From Tipula vernalis (taxonomy: Eukaryota > Arthropoda > Insecta > Diptera > Tipulidae): a stretch of DNA of 64,000 nt. Shown piece by piece: positions 32,173 to 44,349 of this stretch. How positions within the stretch are numbered: position 1 is the first letter of the stretch; every line of letters starts with the position of its first letter. Position numbers and translations under genes: made by a program. The notes below the pieces were generated by a model that had not been told where the DNA came from, did not search any database, and saw only the letters and a program-made list of their open reading frames with translations. The stretch lies in NCBI GenBank assembly GCA_958295665.1, contig OY282558.1, positions 181,886,015 through 181,950,014 of the forward strand, in the 5' to 3' direction.

Positions 32173-33290
32173 CTAGTTGTGAAGCCACACCAATTGGCTT
32201 TCATGTAATCCTTGGCTATTTGCCCGTATGGCATATCGAGTTTTCATCCAGTCGCCCGACACTTTTACTCCACTTCCCACAACTCGGTCCTTCTTATCCA
32301 ATGTCTTCTTAACCTGGTGTTTATTGGTTTGCTCAACAATTGTTTCAGATTTCGATGGCAGCATTGTCGTATCCATACCGTTAAATTTAAGTTTCAGCTC
32401 GATGTTATCGCTGGTCAATAATCCTCGTCCAAAATCCAACACAAAGCCATTCATCCTCATGAAGTCCGTTCCCAAAATGACTTCGTCCACGATATCTGCG
32501 ACCAGAACTTCGTGTGGGAAAAGAGTATCGCCGATTCTTATGTTTACGAACTTTTTCCCTTTAATTATTGCACTCTCCCCATTTGCCATTCCTTATTTTA
32601 ACCCATCAACCAGCTGCACAGCTCCTGCGATCAAGTCTTTCCGAACAATTGTGTGAGTTGCTCCGGTATCCAGCGTAATGATACACTTCTTCCCATCAAC
32701 ATTGCCCTTGATTGTTACGCTGTTTCCGCCTCGTGTTACACTCATAACAGGAATGAATGTTATGGGGCAACCAGACGGCGAAGCCAGCTTCGGTTCCTTC
32801 AAACTGACTTCTAACCTTTCCACTTTACCGACTGTTGCCATCCGTTCATCCGATACCTGCTCTCCTCTTAGTGTTCTTTCCACAGAAGTTGGTGCCGTTT
32901 GCCTCTTACTTCGAAACAATCTCGCGAGATGTGGCCAATCCTGTTACATACCCAACATCTTAGCTCGCTGCCTCTAGATCTTTGTCCCGAAAGGTGGCGA
33001 TCTTCTCTCTCCCTGTATAACACTCCGACAGTCCATTGAGATGTGACCCAACTTGTCACATTCCCAACACCTAAGCTTGCCGCTTCTAAATTTTTGTATC
33101 GTCCGCTCGATGTACCCTTTAGCGTCTAAATTCATTTGACGCCTAAATAATGACGGTCTGGTGAAGTTCTGCACAGCCTCGATCCTTAACGCAAACGCAA
33201 CGGTTTCCGCGAACGTTGCTTTAGGTGACAACATCACCGCCTTGCGTGTCTCTGGATCTCGAAAAATTTCATAATAGGCCCCCAGACCTG
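32173..33290 (-). pseudogene. Gypsy gag C-terminus and protease; rest of pol missing
   Basis: From high to low coordinates: a gag segment with KATFAETVAFALRIEAVQN (about 33220-33165), the zinc knuckle CWECDKLGHISMDC (about 33075-33035), a second knuckle CWVCNRIGHISRDC (about 32960-32920), the protease active site TLDTGATHT (about 32680-32655) and its LGTDFM flap partner (about 32475-32455). Frames change between knuckles and at about 32590. The ORF ends at 32173, and only about 150 bp separate it from the polypurine tract, so RT, RNase H and integrase are absent. It is an internally deleted, non-autonomous copy, or a gag-PR derivative. Confidence 0.8.
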
Positions 33291-33499
33291 CCTATATTTT
33301 GGGTGTCGAAAACCAAAGGTAAGCCTTTTGTAACATTTCTGTTTATTGAACAAACTTTTTTTGATGGCGTTACTGAATCTTATGTTAACTAAATCTCGTC
33401 TTTATCGTTCTGCTGAACATAACTTGAGCAGATGACTCTCTGTCGAACAATATCCTGCTATAGGGTAAACAAAGAGATTTCTTTGAACTATCGCATCTA

Positions 33500-35640
33500 C
33501 GCTTGGATTTCGTTAATAGACACAATAGCGGCAAGGAAAGCTGAACAACTGAGATTTAGTTTTGTTTAGAAAATTAAACCCATTAGAAAAATAAGAAAGT
33601 GACGGAATGGAGTCTCCTAAATTAGAAGTTAAAACTGCTCGACATTCTGGAACAGGTGAAGGCAGCGGAGATTTAGAAACCATTTGGTTGGAACCAGACG
33701 AAACAGATCTAGACGATGATTCGGAATCAAAAGACTCAACGATATAGCTATCACTGGTTCGTCTGATTCTTCCCACCTGGTCTCGATCTCTGCCGCATCC
33801 ACCTTCTTGATATTGCGGGTAGAAATATTCTGTGACCCCTGATTCCCCGATCTCCATGGACCACTGGTTTGGTTTCCCGAACAAGGACCACATTTAGAAG
33901 TAATAATATCCTTTTGACCATAGCACTAACAAAAATAACCAGTTAGAGGCATAGGAGAGCCTTGAAAGATGTGACCTATGTCAGAACAATTAAACAAACT
34001 GGGTAGACCTACACCAGCTGCACGATAATGATTATTATTATTAGATTGATTACGGACAGGTATTTGTTTTACAGTATTTGCCGGAGGGATAGAAACTCCA
34101 ATTAGAGCACGATAAGCGGCTACCGACGCACCAGCTGACACATCCGAAGCAGGTAAATTTGCGATTGGAAACTCTAGTGCAGTTTCATCAGACCAATCTC
34201 TAGTGAGTTCACTGACTGTATTCAATGTAGCGTCCCACGCAGTACAACTTTTGATTAGATCGTTATTATATGAAAAATGACGGTCAGTGAAATGATACTG
34301 TAATACAGGCTTCATATTGGTAATCAAAAGTTGGATGAAGTCATCAGCATCAGCACGATAAGGCGTGTGGCACTGGAGGGACAAATTCCACATATGATGA
34401 TAACAACCGAGAAACGTTTCATTTGTTTTCGGGATTCAACCATGCGTCGAATTTCATAAGGTGATCGCCGATGTTTGAAACGTTCTTGAAAATCTTTCCT
34501 TAGGTCATACCAAGATGCAAGAGGATTGTGACGACGATATGTCCAGTACCACTGCAGCGCCCCATCCTTTAAAAGGAGATGTAAATCAAGTGAGATCAAA
34601 TCTGGTGAGACATTATTAGATTTTACAACTGAATCCAATTGAAAAAATGGAGGTGTGGCCAACACACGACTTTCTTTTACGAACAGAGAATTTTTAGAAA
34701 TTTTATTTTTTTTTTTTTAAATTTTTTTTTTTAATTTTTAATTTTTATTTGTTTTTAATTTTTGGAAACATTTTGTTTTTTAGTAGTTTTTTGTAAAGCT
34801 TATACATTTTAAGATATTTGCAAAATAAATTTTCTGGACCAAGGGAGTGGCCACTTCCGGTTAGCCGATTTGGAGTAAAATTCACTGGGACCTCCCAATT
34901 TATCAAAAAAGCTTAAATCTGAAGTTTCAGTTCGATTGGTTAAACCATTTGGGCTGTAGAGAGGACACAGACAGACTGACAGACAGACAGACAGACACCA
35001 TTTCGAAACCCACTTTTTCGGACTCAGGGGACCTCAAAACAATTAAATCTCTAAAAATCTCAAGGTCCAAAATTTTTATGATTACTATACTTTATTTTAC
35101 TAGAGTAAAAGAAAGTAATAGAAACATATCCACCGTAATGTCCGTCGGAGAACCATATAGGAAATCCCACACCGCGCTAAAGAACGTCTATTAAATTCGG
35201 AATTAACAGAATTTGTGAATTATAGTTTGGAGCAGGAGCCATATTTAATGTACTGTTATGCAGATCAGTTGTAACCGGAGAAAAATGAGTATTTCCAAGA
35301 TGAATACACTGTCACAGAGACGAGCGCTCCTTAGTAACCGGAAACATTGGAGGAAGAACCAATCCAAGAAAACCACCTGTTGAAACCGGAGCGGCAATCA
35401 ATACGGGAGGGCTTTGAAAATGGATTTGTGAGGGCTTAGATCCCGACTCTACAGAATAAGAGAGCCCGCTAGTCGGCATCTCTTTGACCAGACCTTTCAA
35501 TCGCTGCCTTTTGTCGTACATCCTGTATTGCCCTGATTTGTTTGGTCAACCGTTGAATCTGGGCCATCAAAGAGCTCACTAACTCCGACTGATCTACTGA
35601 TCTGATATTACCCTCAGTTGATTTAGGGTTAGACGACATA
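33500..35640 (-). pseudogene. Second Gypsy-type gag, interrupted
   Basis: A gag of a different family. The N-terminus is MSSNPKSTEGNIRSVDQSEL from 35640, with a helical segment (ELVSSLMAQIQRLTKQIRAI). After the insert at 34690-35200 the matrix/capsid-like block continues at 34665-34330 (GALQWYWTYRRHNP, WYDLRKDFQERFKHRRSPYE), then 34393-33926 with PYRADADDFIQLL and a degraded knuckle near 33990 (FNCSDIGHIF). Further frames (33893-33513) are Ser-rich. The WYWTYRRHNP style matches retrotransposon gag domains. Frame breaks at about 34390, 33920 and 35310 show decay. No matching LTR was found. Confidence 0.65.
34690..35200. repeat. Inserted repeat with (GACA)n microsatellite
   Basis: This stretch separates two halves of the gag above. 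It starts with poly-T/A runs, has ggaccaagggagtggccact, and a gacagactgacagacagaca tract (about 34968-34997) followed by ccatttcgaaacccactttt. Interspersed repeats with such GACA tracts are widespread in insects. No coding capacity is seen. Confidence 0.5.
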
Positions 35641-35864
35641 AAAGTTTGTGAGGTGACAATTGGGTTTGACGACCACCGACGTCAAGATCCAATAATTTCC
35701 TTTTTTCTTAGGTCATGAAAATAATAATTGTATCCAATCCATAATATGTAATTGAATCCTTTGTCCTATGTAATGTGTTACCTTGCAAAGCAAAGACGCT
35801 GGTTCCTGCGTGCTTCATTTAACGGGGGTTTTTTCTTAATTTTTTGAAATGTTAAATATGGGAA

Positions 35865-36060
35865 CGCTGTATTATACGATGGACGGTTGCTCTGCTGGCC
35901 GTAACACCGGTTTTAGCCCTTATTTTTCTAATCGACAGGGTAGAATTTTTAAGCTTCTCTTCCAATTTTAGCAACAATTTTCCCGGATACTATGGCCGTC
36001 CTCCTTGAAAGCCCGAATTTGGGCTATTTCTTCTATATTCAAGAACTTTCCTTTGGGCAT
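35865..36060 (-). pseudogene. Tc1-like transposase N-terminal fragment
   Basis: The minus strand reads MPKGKFLNIEEIAQIRAFKE from ATG at about 36060, then DGHSIREN, and, after a frameshift, a second HTH part (VTASRATVHRIIQR-like). These are the paired-like HTH motifs of Tc1 transposases. No catalytic domain follows. A candidate terminal repeat, ttcttaaacagtgagaca, is at about 36356-36373, with a relative at about 36149-36167. Confidence 0.6.
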
Positions 36061-37399
36061 AGTTGCGCACACGTCAAGGTTTAATCACGAACTGAAACCC
36101 TACACTCTTTTATTTTTTTTTAGCCTTAGAAACGAGATATTTCAGTTGTTCTTAAACAAGTGAGACAAATAAATATGCAATTTTTAAAGGTGCACTCCGT
36201 TTTATTTAAAAAAAAAGTATCGGTTCTCTAAAGTACCTGCAAATTACTGTATGGGATATTTTCTTAATAGAGCCCTCTTCCGATATAACAATTAGAATTT
36301 GTTTAATTATACATAGTATTGGAGAAACAATCTGATGTTTAAAAAAAAATTGGTGTTCTTAAACAGTGAGACAGAGTGTATATAAGATAAAGTATATTTT
36401 AGCTGCTCCACTTAACCAAAACCCAAAAGCAAAAAGAGAAGGAAAAAAAATAAATTTTCACCAATTGTGAAAACACTAGAAACAAAAGGAAACAGAAAAG
36501 AGAAAAATGGTTGTAAGATCGGCATAAAAAGTAATAATAAGTAATAATAAAAATAAATGATATCATCCCCCGTTGGCTTCACGCAACTCCTGTGAAACTC
36601 TCCTGTGTTAAAGATAATAATAATACTCCTGAGGACCCGACAATGTTTGTTCACTAAGACGCAAGAAAAATTAAAAGAAAAGTGACCAAGGGTTGTGCTG
36701 TTGAGCATTGAGACCACGAACCAATCAACACCACAGTGGTAGAAACAACCCGTGTCGCTATCTCAATACTCACGATACATGGAACCAACATGACGAGCGA
36801 TCCCGCGCAATCGAACATCGATAACGCCGGAACACGCTAGGAAACCTCCCCATGAAGGCAGTCGGGATGATATTAAAATAATTAAATTGAAATATAAAGC
36901 AAATTAATGTAAGGGTACGTAGAATCTGAAAATAAAAGAGAAGAAAAAATTTCAAAAAGCTAAGCTCAGACCGAAGGAAGAGTGAAGTTCAACCATAATC
37001 AGACACCACATGGCGAAATTGAGAACTCACTCAACCAACGAACTGAGAATAGGAATTAACACGAACATCTGTACACAATCAAACAGCTATACGCTAGTTG
37101 CAATTACAGATGTGAGCGCTAACCGGGCAAGGAACATTGAAGTGCGCGCCCGTGCGAGCTGAAACAACGCAAGCGTCGGACATTGCACGAAATGCGCCTA
37201 ATAAGTAGTAAAAATTGTGAAATATTAAAAGACGAAGAAAAAGGAAATAGCCATTAGATACATTTGGGCGCCACCGGAGGTCTGGTGCGGTCTAGTAGCT
37301 GGCTAAAGCTCTCGGTGTGTCGTGGGGGTATCCAGACCTAATCCAATGCTTGAATAACCGCATGAGAAAAGGAATTAAATCACAAGAAAAAAACAAACA
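36061..37399. other. Gene-free, probably decayed LTR-element leader
   Basis: No domain recognised. A-rich purine stretches at 36410-36520 and mixed GC-containing patches at 36720-36860 look like retroelement leader sequence, but I cannot prove it. The minus-strand ORFs here are low-complexity. Confidence 0.35.
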
Positions 37400-37780
37400 A
37401 AAAGAAAAACGAAACCTTGTGTGTCACGCCTTCAGGAGCGAAAGGAAATAATAAGTTGGGTGCGATCGTTCAGGATGACCGCCTGCTGGGAAGGCTCCCT
37501 TATCTTCGGACCGCCTACCGGAATTGCCTTTCCGGTCGTGACGGTCACCGATGCCATAAACGAAGAAAGGACGCCTTCGCAACAGACCACCCGGAAATCC
37601 GACTTGGCGAAATCAGTCAGCCCTAGGAAACGATCAAGACATATGCCGTGTTGCTCTCTCCGGCAGCCTGCCCTGAGTGAACAACACGACTGGAAATGTA
37701 TGGAAAATCGACCCGCCGCAAGAACCCTACCTCACCACACATTCAATCACTCCTTCAGGAATCACTCGCCGTTGGTGTGA
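37400..37780 (+). other. GC-rich ORF pair, possible gag N-terminus
   Basis: Two overlapping ORFs (37417-37626 and 37421-37780) sit in sequence of about 52% GC inside a region of about 35%. One reads QERKEIISWVRSF and GPPTGIAFPVVTVTDA, followed by a basic segment SPRKRSRHMP, reminiscent of the N-terminal part of some Gypsy gags. There is no zinc knuckle. I do not recognise it with any certainty. Confidence 0.3.
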
Positions 37781-40429
37781 ATGAACATGATTTGAAAACC
37801 GAAAGAAAACAATGACAGTAGATGGAAAGGAAAATTCCCCAAAACAGAAACAATCAGGAAAACAATTAAAACAACATGCACTCACCGGTTAAATAAACAA
37901 CAGAATTATTATGAATTATTATTAAACAGCAAAAGGAAAGAACATGTAACGTCAGTGTTTCATTGTGTCTAAACATGTGCAAATCAAAAGCGGTAAGAAA
38001 AACTGAATTTTTTTTTTTTAAATTAACGGGGAAACAAAATGATTCGAGAACAAAATTAAACAACTGAGATTCTAACTTACTAACGGAAATATGAAATTGT
38101 CTGTGTTTATGATTACTCCATGACAATAGCTGAAACCCAGAACGTTATATAATAAAAAAATATATAGTGACAAAAATATAGTGAAAGAAAATTCGAAAAC
38201 TAATCAGTCAAATTCAGCTCACAATATTATAAAACTAATAGAAATTTAGCAAAAAACTTTCAAATTTTAGAATTACTATATGATCAATAAATAATAATAT
38301 TAAAATTACGTTAATAAGCAACAACAACAACAACAAAAATTCTTTTAAAAAAATGATTATGACCAATAAAAATTATTAGCTGTAATTTTCGTGTTTTTCT
38401 TGGATGACAGTACCTTTATTCAGATCCGTCCGATCTGACCTTGCTGGTCGGCCACGCGACGCAGAATCCCCCTCCATCACATTCTTCACACCACCGTTAG
38501 CTGACGGGGTTGCTGCACATCATTCACAAATCCACAAGAAACACTCAAGAAACAAGCACTCAGCTCTATTTAATTTCTTTTGTGTTTTTTTTTGTTTTTG
38601 TTTCGGGGTTTTAATTTTTTATTTTTTTTACCCCCTTCACAGACGGTGTACCGTATTTAATAATACACGGACACCACAACAACGAATAGATAAATGTTCT
38701 TCTTTTTTTTCCAATTTTCACTTTAATTAGTTTTTCTTTTACATTTTCATTTTTTTTTCTTTTAACTCCATATTACATATTTACTGAGCAAAACCATCAA
38801 ACCATCAATAAAAAAATTTAGGTAAATTTAAAATGTTTTTTTTTTATTTAATTCGAAACACATCAGTTTGATTCAAACAACAAAAATATATACAATGCCA
38901 TGCGGCACTTAGAATTGATCAATAAAACGAAAAATATATATGGAGCCACCCGGGAATAAATACAGTTCATACGTTTCATATAAAACAAACGGAATGGCCT
39001 CACCACACTTAATAACTTGATTTTAATTTCTTTATTTTAGACACAATTGTAATTTAGAAAAAAAAAATAAACTTGATATTTGATTAAAAACTGACAAGCG
39101 ACACTGTTCATAAAACTCCAAACTTGACTAACTCATAATTTTTCTTTTCTTTCATATTCGATTTTTTTTCATTTTCAAAAAAAAAAATTGCAAAACCAAA
39201 TCCCGATTGGTTGCCATCGTAATCGCGTGATCATACACACACATCAAAAACAAAACAATTTTAAACATAAAACAAAAGGGAAACATTCTCATACCGAAAT
39301 ATTGCATATCGAACTAAACCTGCTAAGATCCTCTCTTTGAGAGAAAATTTTAGCAGGTTCCAGGTTTTGATATATCGAACAACGAATAATAAAAAATACA
39401 CAAACGGGGTACCCTTCGTATGAGAATAAAAATTAGTAACGAGAACAATCATAGTATGTAAAGCATTTCATTTTATATAGACAACATTAAGGGGTCAATG
39501 AAATTGAATACTAAACAGAGCTGGAATACTAAACACAAGCCCGCTCACATGCGCCAGATCAAAGCATGAATGGATAGTAAGTTAAGCCCATAGTACGGGC
39601 CGTTACACTGTAGGGATGGGAGAAGATTTCGAAATACCTCCAACCTTTGAAAATGAATCGGTAATTATAAAAAGTATTAGTATTTAACCGGACCCGCTTA
39701 ATCGATAAGTTGATCGATTATTACTTTTTATGCCTTCTTTTACATTCAATGAATTCATAGAGTTTAAACTGTCCAATTGCGTCAATATGTCATAGACGAC
39801 ATGGTACAGTGCGATGAAATTGATTCGAAAATTTTCAACGGTAATAATAAAAATGTTGTGTCCTCTATAAACTCATTTATCATTAATGAGTCGATACTAC
39901 GCGCTGTATTGTGAAAGCTAAAAATCCGACACAGCTTTTTTAAATTCGGTTCGAATTTTTCCTTGTTAGAAATTTTACAAAGAAGTAACATCGGAAACGA
40001 TTGTAATGTCAATTTGAAACCTCTGTGAGCACAATAGCCACGGTAATTGCTGTACTAAACTAAAATTTGATTTAAATAAATATTTAATTGATACTGGATT
40101 TATCGTGCTCAAATATGCATAAAGCAGCCTTGACCCTTTGGACAATTTATGTCAAAATAGGCTTGTGGAATGATTACTCATTTATGCATAATACCCGCCC
40201 ATAATTCCTTTTGCAAAAACCGTTCTAATTCTTCGAAATTAATCTTTTGTTGATGCCTAGTAATTAAAGAATGAAGTTCACAATCCAATGTAAAGTTTAT
40301 GGAAGTCATTTAATCTGATAATTTTAAATTAACAGTTTCAACTAGATATTGAATATTACTCAATTTTGCTCCTTCAAAAAGTACGATACACGCCTTAGTG
40401 GTGGGGTGGCTGTAAGTGTGATGATGATC
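37781..40429. other. Gene-free, with GC-rich patch and nested hairpin
   Basis: 38400-38540 is a second GC-rich patch of the same style as 37400-37780. 39285-39427 holds nested inverted repeats (separate entry). The rest is AT-rich with long homopolymer runs and no recognisable genes. Confidence 0.35.
39285..39427. repeat. Nested inverted repeats
   Basis: Outer arms attctcatac (39285-39294) and gtatgagaat (39418-39427); inner hairpin aacctgctaa and ttagcaggtt (39317-39359) with ctctcttt-gagag at its tip. This may be a small folding element or the core of a MITE. No target duplication is evident. Confidence 0.5.
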
Positions 40430-41574
40430 GTGAAAAGATTTGTTAGACCATAGTCAACCTAGACAAAACAGAATTCCTAAAAGAAGAGACGGAATTTCTG
40501 GGATATGTCATAACCAATTCCCCCAAGGGGGGAAGGGAAACTCAAGGAATTGAAAGGATTATAGGAAACTCAAACCACCGGAGAACCTCAAGAAATTGAA
40601 GGGATTCCTCGGATTAACTTCATACTACCGATGGTTCATCAAGGATTTCGCAAAAATCGCGACACCCCTCTCAAATCTCACAAGAGGAGAAAATGCTCAA
40701 GAAAGAGCCAATAATTCAAAGAAAATTAAAATCGAGCTAGGCAACTAAGAACTAAAAGCTTTTGAACAACTGGAAGGATTATTGTCATCATCGGATATAC
40801 TCATATTTCCGGATTTCAACAGACCCTTAATATTAACAAAGGATGCGTGAAATACTAGCATAGGAGCGGTCCTGTCGCAAGGCGAAATGGGCAAAGATCG
40901 TCCAATCACATACGTATCAAGGGCCTTAAATACAACAGAAGAAAATTAAGTTGGCAATCGTATGGGCCTTGGACAGTCTCAGAAACTATCTTTACGGAGC
41001 ATAGAATATTAAGATAATCACCGACAATCAACCACTGACATTTGCCTTGAGCAACCGAAATAATAACAGCAAATTAAAGAGATGGAAGGCTCGCATTGAG
41101 GAGTATTATGACGAGCTAGTGTATAAACCGGGTATCACTAATAAGGTTGCGGATGCTTTATCAAGATTAAAATTGGAAGTGAACACCCTTTCACCATCAA
41201 GTAGCGATACAATAGACAGCGCGGAAGAAGATGGAACTTAGTTTACCCAACACTGCGAATCACCAATAAACGTTTTTAAAATTCAAATAATATTCACGAG
41301 AGGCGACGGTATGTATATCTATGAAGAACCTCACAGTAACTACCATCGGCATTGCCCGACATAAACAAGGATATATTAAGGAAAATTTTGAAGAAAAAAT
41401 TACACCCGACACCGTTAAACGGTATAAAAATTCCGGAAGTATATATGCAAATACTTCAGGAAGTCTACCAACAAGACTTCACTAACTACAGGATACGATT
41501 AACACGAACAGTAGTGAAAGGCATAAATAACGAGAAAAACATTCAGAATTATCGAGAAGGAACACAGAAGAGCT
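40430..41574 (+). pseudogene. Gypsy/errantivirus-like pol: RT end, RNase H, integrase start
   Basis: Pieces in several frames show the RT thumb (FLGLTSYYRWFIKDFA at about 40605-40650, PLSNLTRG), an RNase H with the catalytic region TKDA-x-NTSIGAVLSQG (about 40838-40885), and the connection/tether ending in VADALSRLKLEV (about 41152-41185). The segment before the integrase His/Cys finger follows (IPEVYMQILQEVYQ, about 41423-41465; an EKEHRRA-like His at about 41555-41572). Many stops occur. The sequence breaks off at 41574, where an LTR starts, and integrase resumes near 43545. It is an old copy of an insect endogenous retrovirus-like element. Confidence 0.7.
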
Positions 41575-42055
41575 TGTTACGCTAAATGCTCCGACGCGTT
41601 CATTTGAATTCATTACGAATGTTGAATATCAATGCGGTCGTTGCGTTTAGCGCATCAGTTTTTTTTTCTTTTTGCAATTTGTGAGGTGGCAGTACCATTT
41701 TTTTCTTTTTTTTTGTGTTAAGCCGTTTCCGGTTGGTGGAGTAGAAGAGAGACGTCGGGATATAAAAGAGGCAAATTTCGGCCGCACGAGATAGTCAGTT
41801 AATATTTTTGAGACGAGATATAGTCAGTATTTTTGAGGGAGATAAGTGAGTTTAGTCAGCTTAATTATAAGAAAAATATATAAAATATAATTTTGAGTGA
41901 TGTACGGTTTTTTTTTAATTAAGTTAGTCGGTTGATTGTTGGATATAAAATTTGAGTCACCATTTTAATGGTCAGTGATTGTAAAGTTTTGTTCGGTGAA
42001 AAGAAGAAAGAAATAATAATAAAATTATAATTCAATAAAAGTTCTTCTATTGATT
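41575..42055 (+). repeat. LTR with TATA box, inserted in integrase
   Basis: The stretch starts TGTTACGCT, the usual start of Gypsy-type LTRs. It contains a clear TATA box, tataaaag (41761-41768), and an initiator-like tcagtt 30-35 bp further on (41795-41800). A direct repeat of about 30 bp (agtcagt-x-atatttttgag) follows, then aataaaag polyadenylation-like signals near 42036. The end is uncertain. It sits at the point where the host pol reading stops. Confidence 0.55.
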
Positions 42056-43544
42056 TTGGCGGAAAACGAACGGGGAAAAAAAAATAAACCCGAGAAAAGA
42101 CTAAAATTGGAATCAACTAACGGAAAGAATTAACACGAAAATCCATTTTTTTTTGTTCTGGTTAAAAATAAAAATAATGAAACCAATGAATTCAATGAAA
42201 TTAATATTTCATTTCATATTTAATTATAAAATATTATAGTGCCTAAGTCTAGAAAAAAAAATACAGAAAATTTATTAAATACATGAATAGTATAAGTAAC
42301 GAAAATTAAAATAAACTTAAAATAAAAGAGACCAATAATGATAATGAAAGCGAATGGACAGTTGTACAGTGTTACGTGTAAATATTGATAAAATAATTCC
42401 ATTGATGGTAATGTTTCCATCACGTCATAATAATAATAAAAAAATAAACGGATAATTTTAACAGTGGTCTTGAAAATACTAGTGATCTGTGATGCTGGTG
42501 CGTGCTTTGCAAGGCTTTATTTTGGTGTTAAAGTAAAAACGCTTAATAAAATACTAAATAGTACGTTAAAGGCTTAAAAAGAAATTTTTGTTTGGTGAAA
42601 TTGTTTGAGTGCGCGCAATATTTTGGTTTTCTAAAGTGGTATGTTTGAATGATAACATAGATAATACCTCAAAATATATGGACCCAAAACGAAAAAGAAA
42701 AACATAAAATGGTAATACGAGTGCTATAGTGAACAATTGTGCGTGTAATTAGTATATTGTATTACCTAAAATATTGTATTTTATGCACGCAGCGTGATGT
42801 AGTGAACAAGAAGAAAACGCTTTTCATTTTTCTTGGTATAACGGGAAAATGGTTATTAACCAAAAAAAAAATAAAAAAATAAAAATCCCGTAAATCACAC
42901 CATTTCGTGAAAAATGGAGTTTGTTCAGCTATCAACATACAGCATCTTTATCGCCCTCACGTGAAACGTTAATGCAAGTAAAATATAAAATTTTTTTTTT
43001 CTAATGTTTTGTTTTGATTTAAAGTAATCATTTTTACACATTTAGTTTTACAAGAAAATCATTTAAGTTAAGTTTTCTCTTCGAATAATTATTATGAAAT
43101 TTGAATTTTAGAATAAGATTAGGTTAGCTAGGGAGTAGAACCATATGTTAGTTGTGTTTATAATTTCTAAGTTTGTACGAAATATAAATTTCAACTGTTC
43201 CGTTTAAAATACTAAAATATGGACTTTATTTTTTTTTTTCTAAGTTGATTCTAATTTTGAGAATGTTATAAGTTCGCAAGTTGTGTCATTGAGTGATGAG
43301 GTTCGTATAGGCTGCCAGATTCAGTACGTGAGTATTCTCCGTCTGCTCTTCCCTCTTAATTTAATTCCTTTCGTTTTCCTAAAGCGGTCTACCAACATTT
43401 GGTGCATCCTCCAAAAACCACCCACCCCAGCCCTGAGCTCTAGCCATGCTAAAGTGACCGCCTTGGAGGCTCTGCTCGAATAATTTCTCATTTCAGTTCC
43501 GGTAGATGTACAGAGGAGCAATAATTTTTATGTGTCATCCTAAA
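42056..43544. other. Body of the LTR-containing insertion, no coding domain
   Basis: A leader-like AT-rich stretch. 43300-43480 is more GC-rich and contains a short ORF (43283-43483) with no domain I can name. The insertion must end just before about 43545, because integrase sequence resumes there. No 3' LTR copy was found. Confidence 0.35.
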
Positions 43545-44290
43545 ACAATCTAAACCACACCGGTAACAAGCTCTTCGAAATTGGAAAGAAAATAAAGAGC
43601 AGATTCTCGAAAAGTACTACTTCCCATAGATGGCAAGTTTAATAAAAAAATATACAAAAGAGTGCGAAACTTCCAACGAAACACCAATACCGACGTACCG
43701 ATATTATGGACATAAAAAACGAAAAATTTATCGCATGTGTGGATAAATTTTCCATATTTGCAAAATTTTTTCATATTAAGAATGTGAATACAAAGATTTT
43801 ACGATAAAAGAATTGGTCAATATTGCAGTTGACAGGTATAATAACACAATAAACTCTTACAAGAATGAGCCGAAATCATACGAAGTCGGAGAGACAATAT
43901 TAACCTAAATTCAGAAAGGAAACTGTAGCAGAAGACAATAAAGTTACAGTGATTACCAACTCTGGAAGAAGAATACATAAATCACACATCAAAAACTTAA
44001 CTAAGTAAAGCTCATTTCTTTCCAGCTGGTGCCTTTGGACTACGGTAACGTCCTTAAACATCTATCGCTACGACACTCCAATAATTTCCATAAGAGAAGG
44101 AAATGGAAACATAATCAGTGGGAATTTCAAGATAATCCACCAACGAAGCTGTAATGAAGATATCCTCTCCAGAATACAATCAGAAATAAAACACATCAGT
44201 CCCCGCTAGCATCTTTAAACCACAGTTAACATAACAGATTAATGAAGTCAATAAACTACTAGGAGAACTTAAGAACCACTGGATTGGCTC
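43545..44290 (+). pseudogene. Integrase remainder and env N-terminus of the Gypsy/errantivirus-like element
   Basis: The first part (43545-44005) matches the rest of integrase in scattered frames: the zinc-finger end, a VDKFS core-domain motif (about 43740-43754) without a complete set of catalytic residues, and the C-terminal segment ending in RRIHKSHIKN (about 43968-43998). Straight after it (about 44020-44290) comes an env-like N-terminus with a hydrophobic start and a segment of the type that precedes the receptor-binding part of insect errantivirus envelopes. It has at least three stops and is cut off before the furin site and fusion peptide. It is a dead remnant. Confidence 0.6.
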
Positions 44291-44349
44291 AGCTTGCCGC
44301 TCTATTACTCTTAAATGGCCGCTCTATTACTCTGAGTTTCGTTATCAAA

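Noticed and set aside
32212..32977. Several plus-strand ORFs of 69-142 codons
   Set aside because: They are mirror readings of the minus-strand Gypsy protease and gag; the minus strand holds the DTGA and CCHC motifs.
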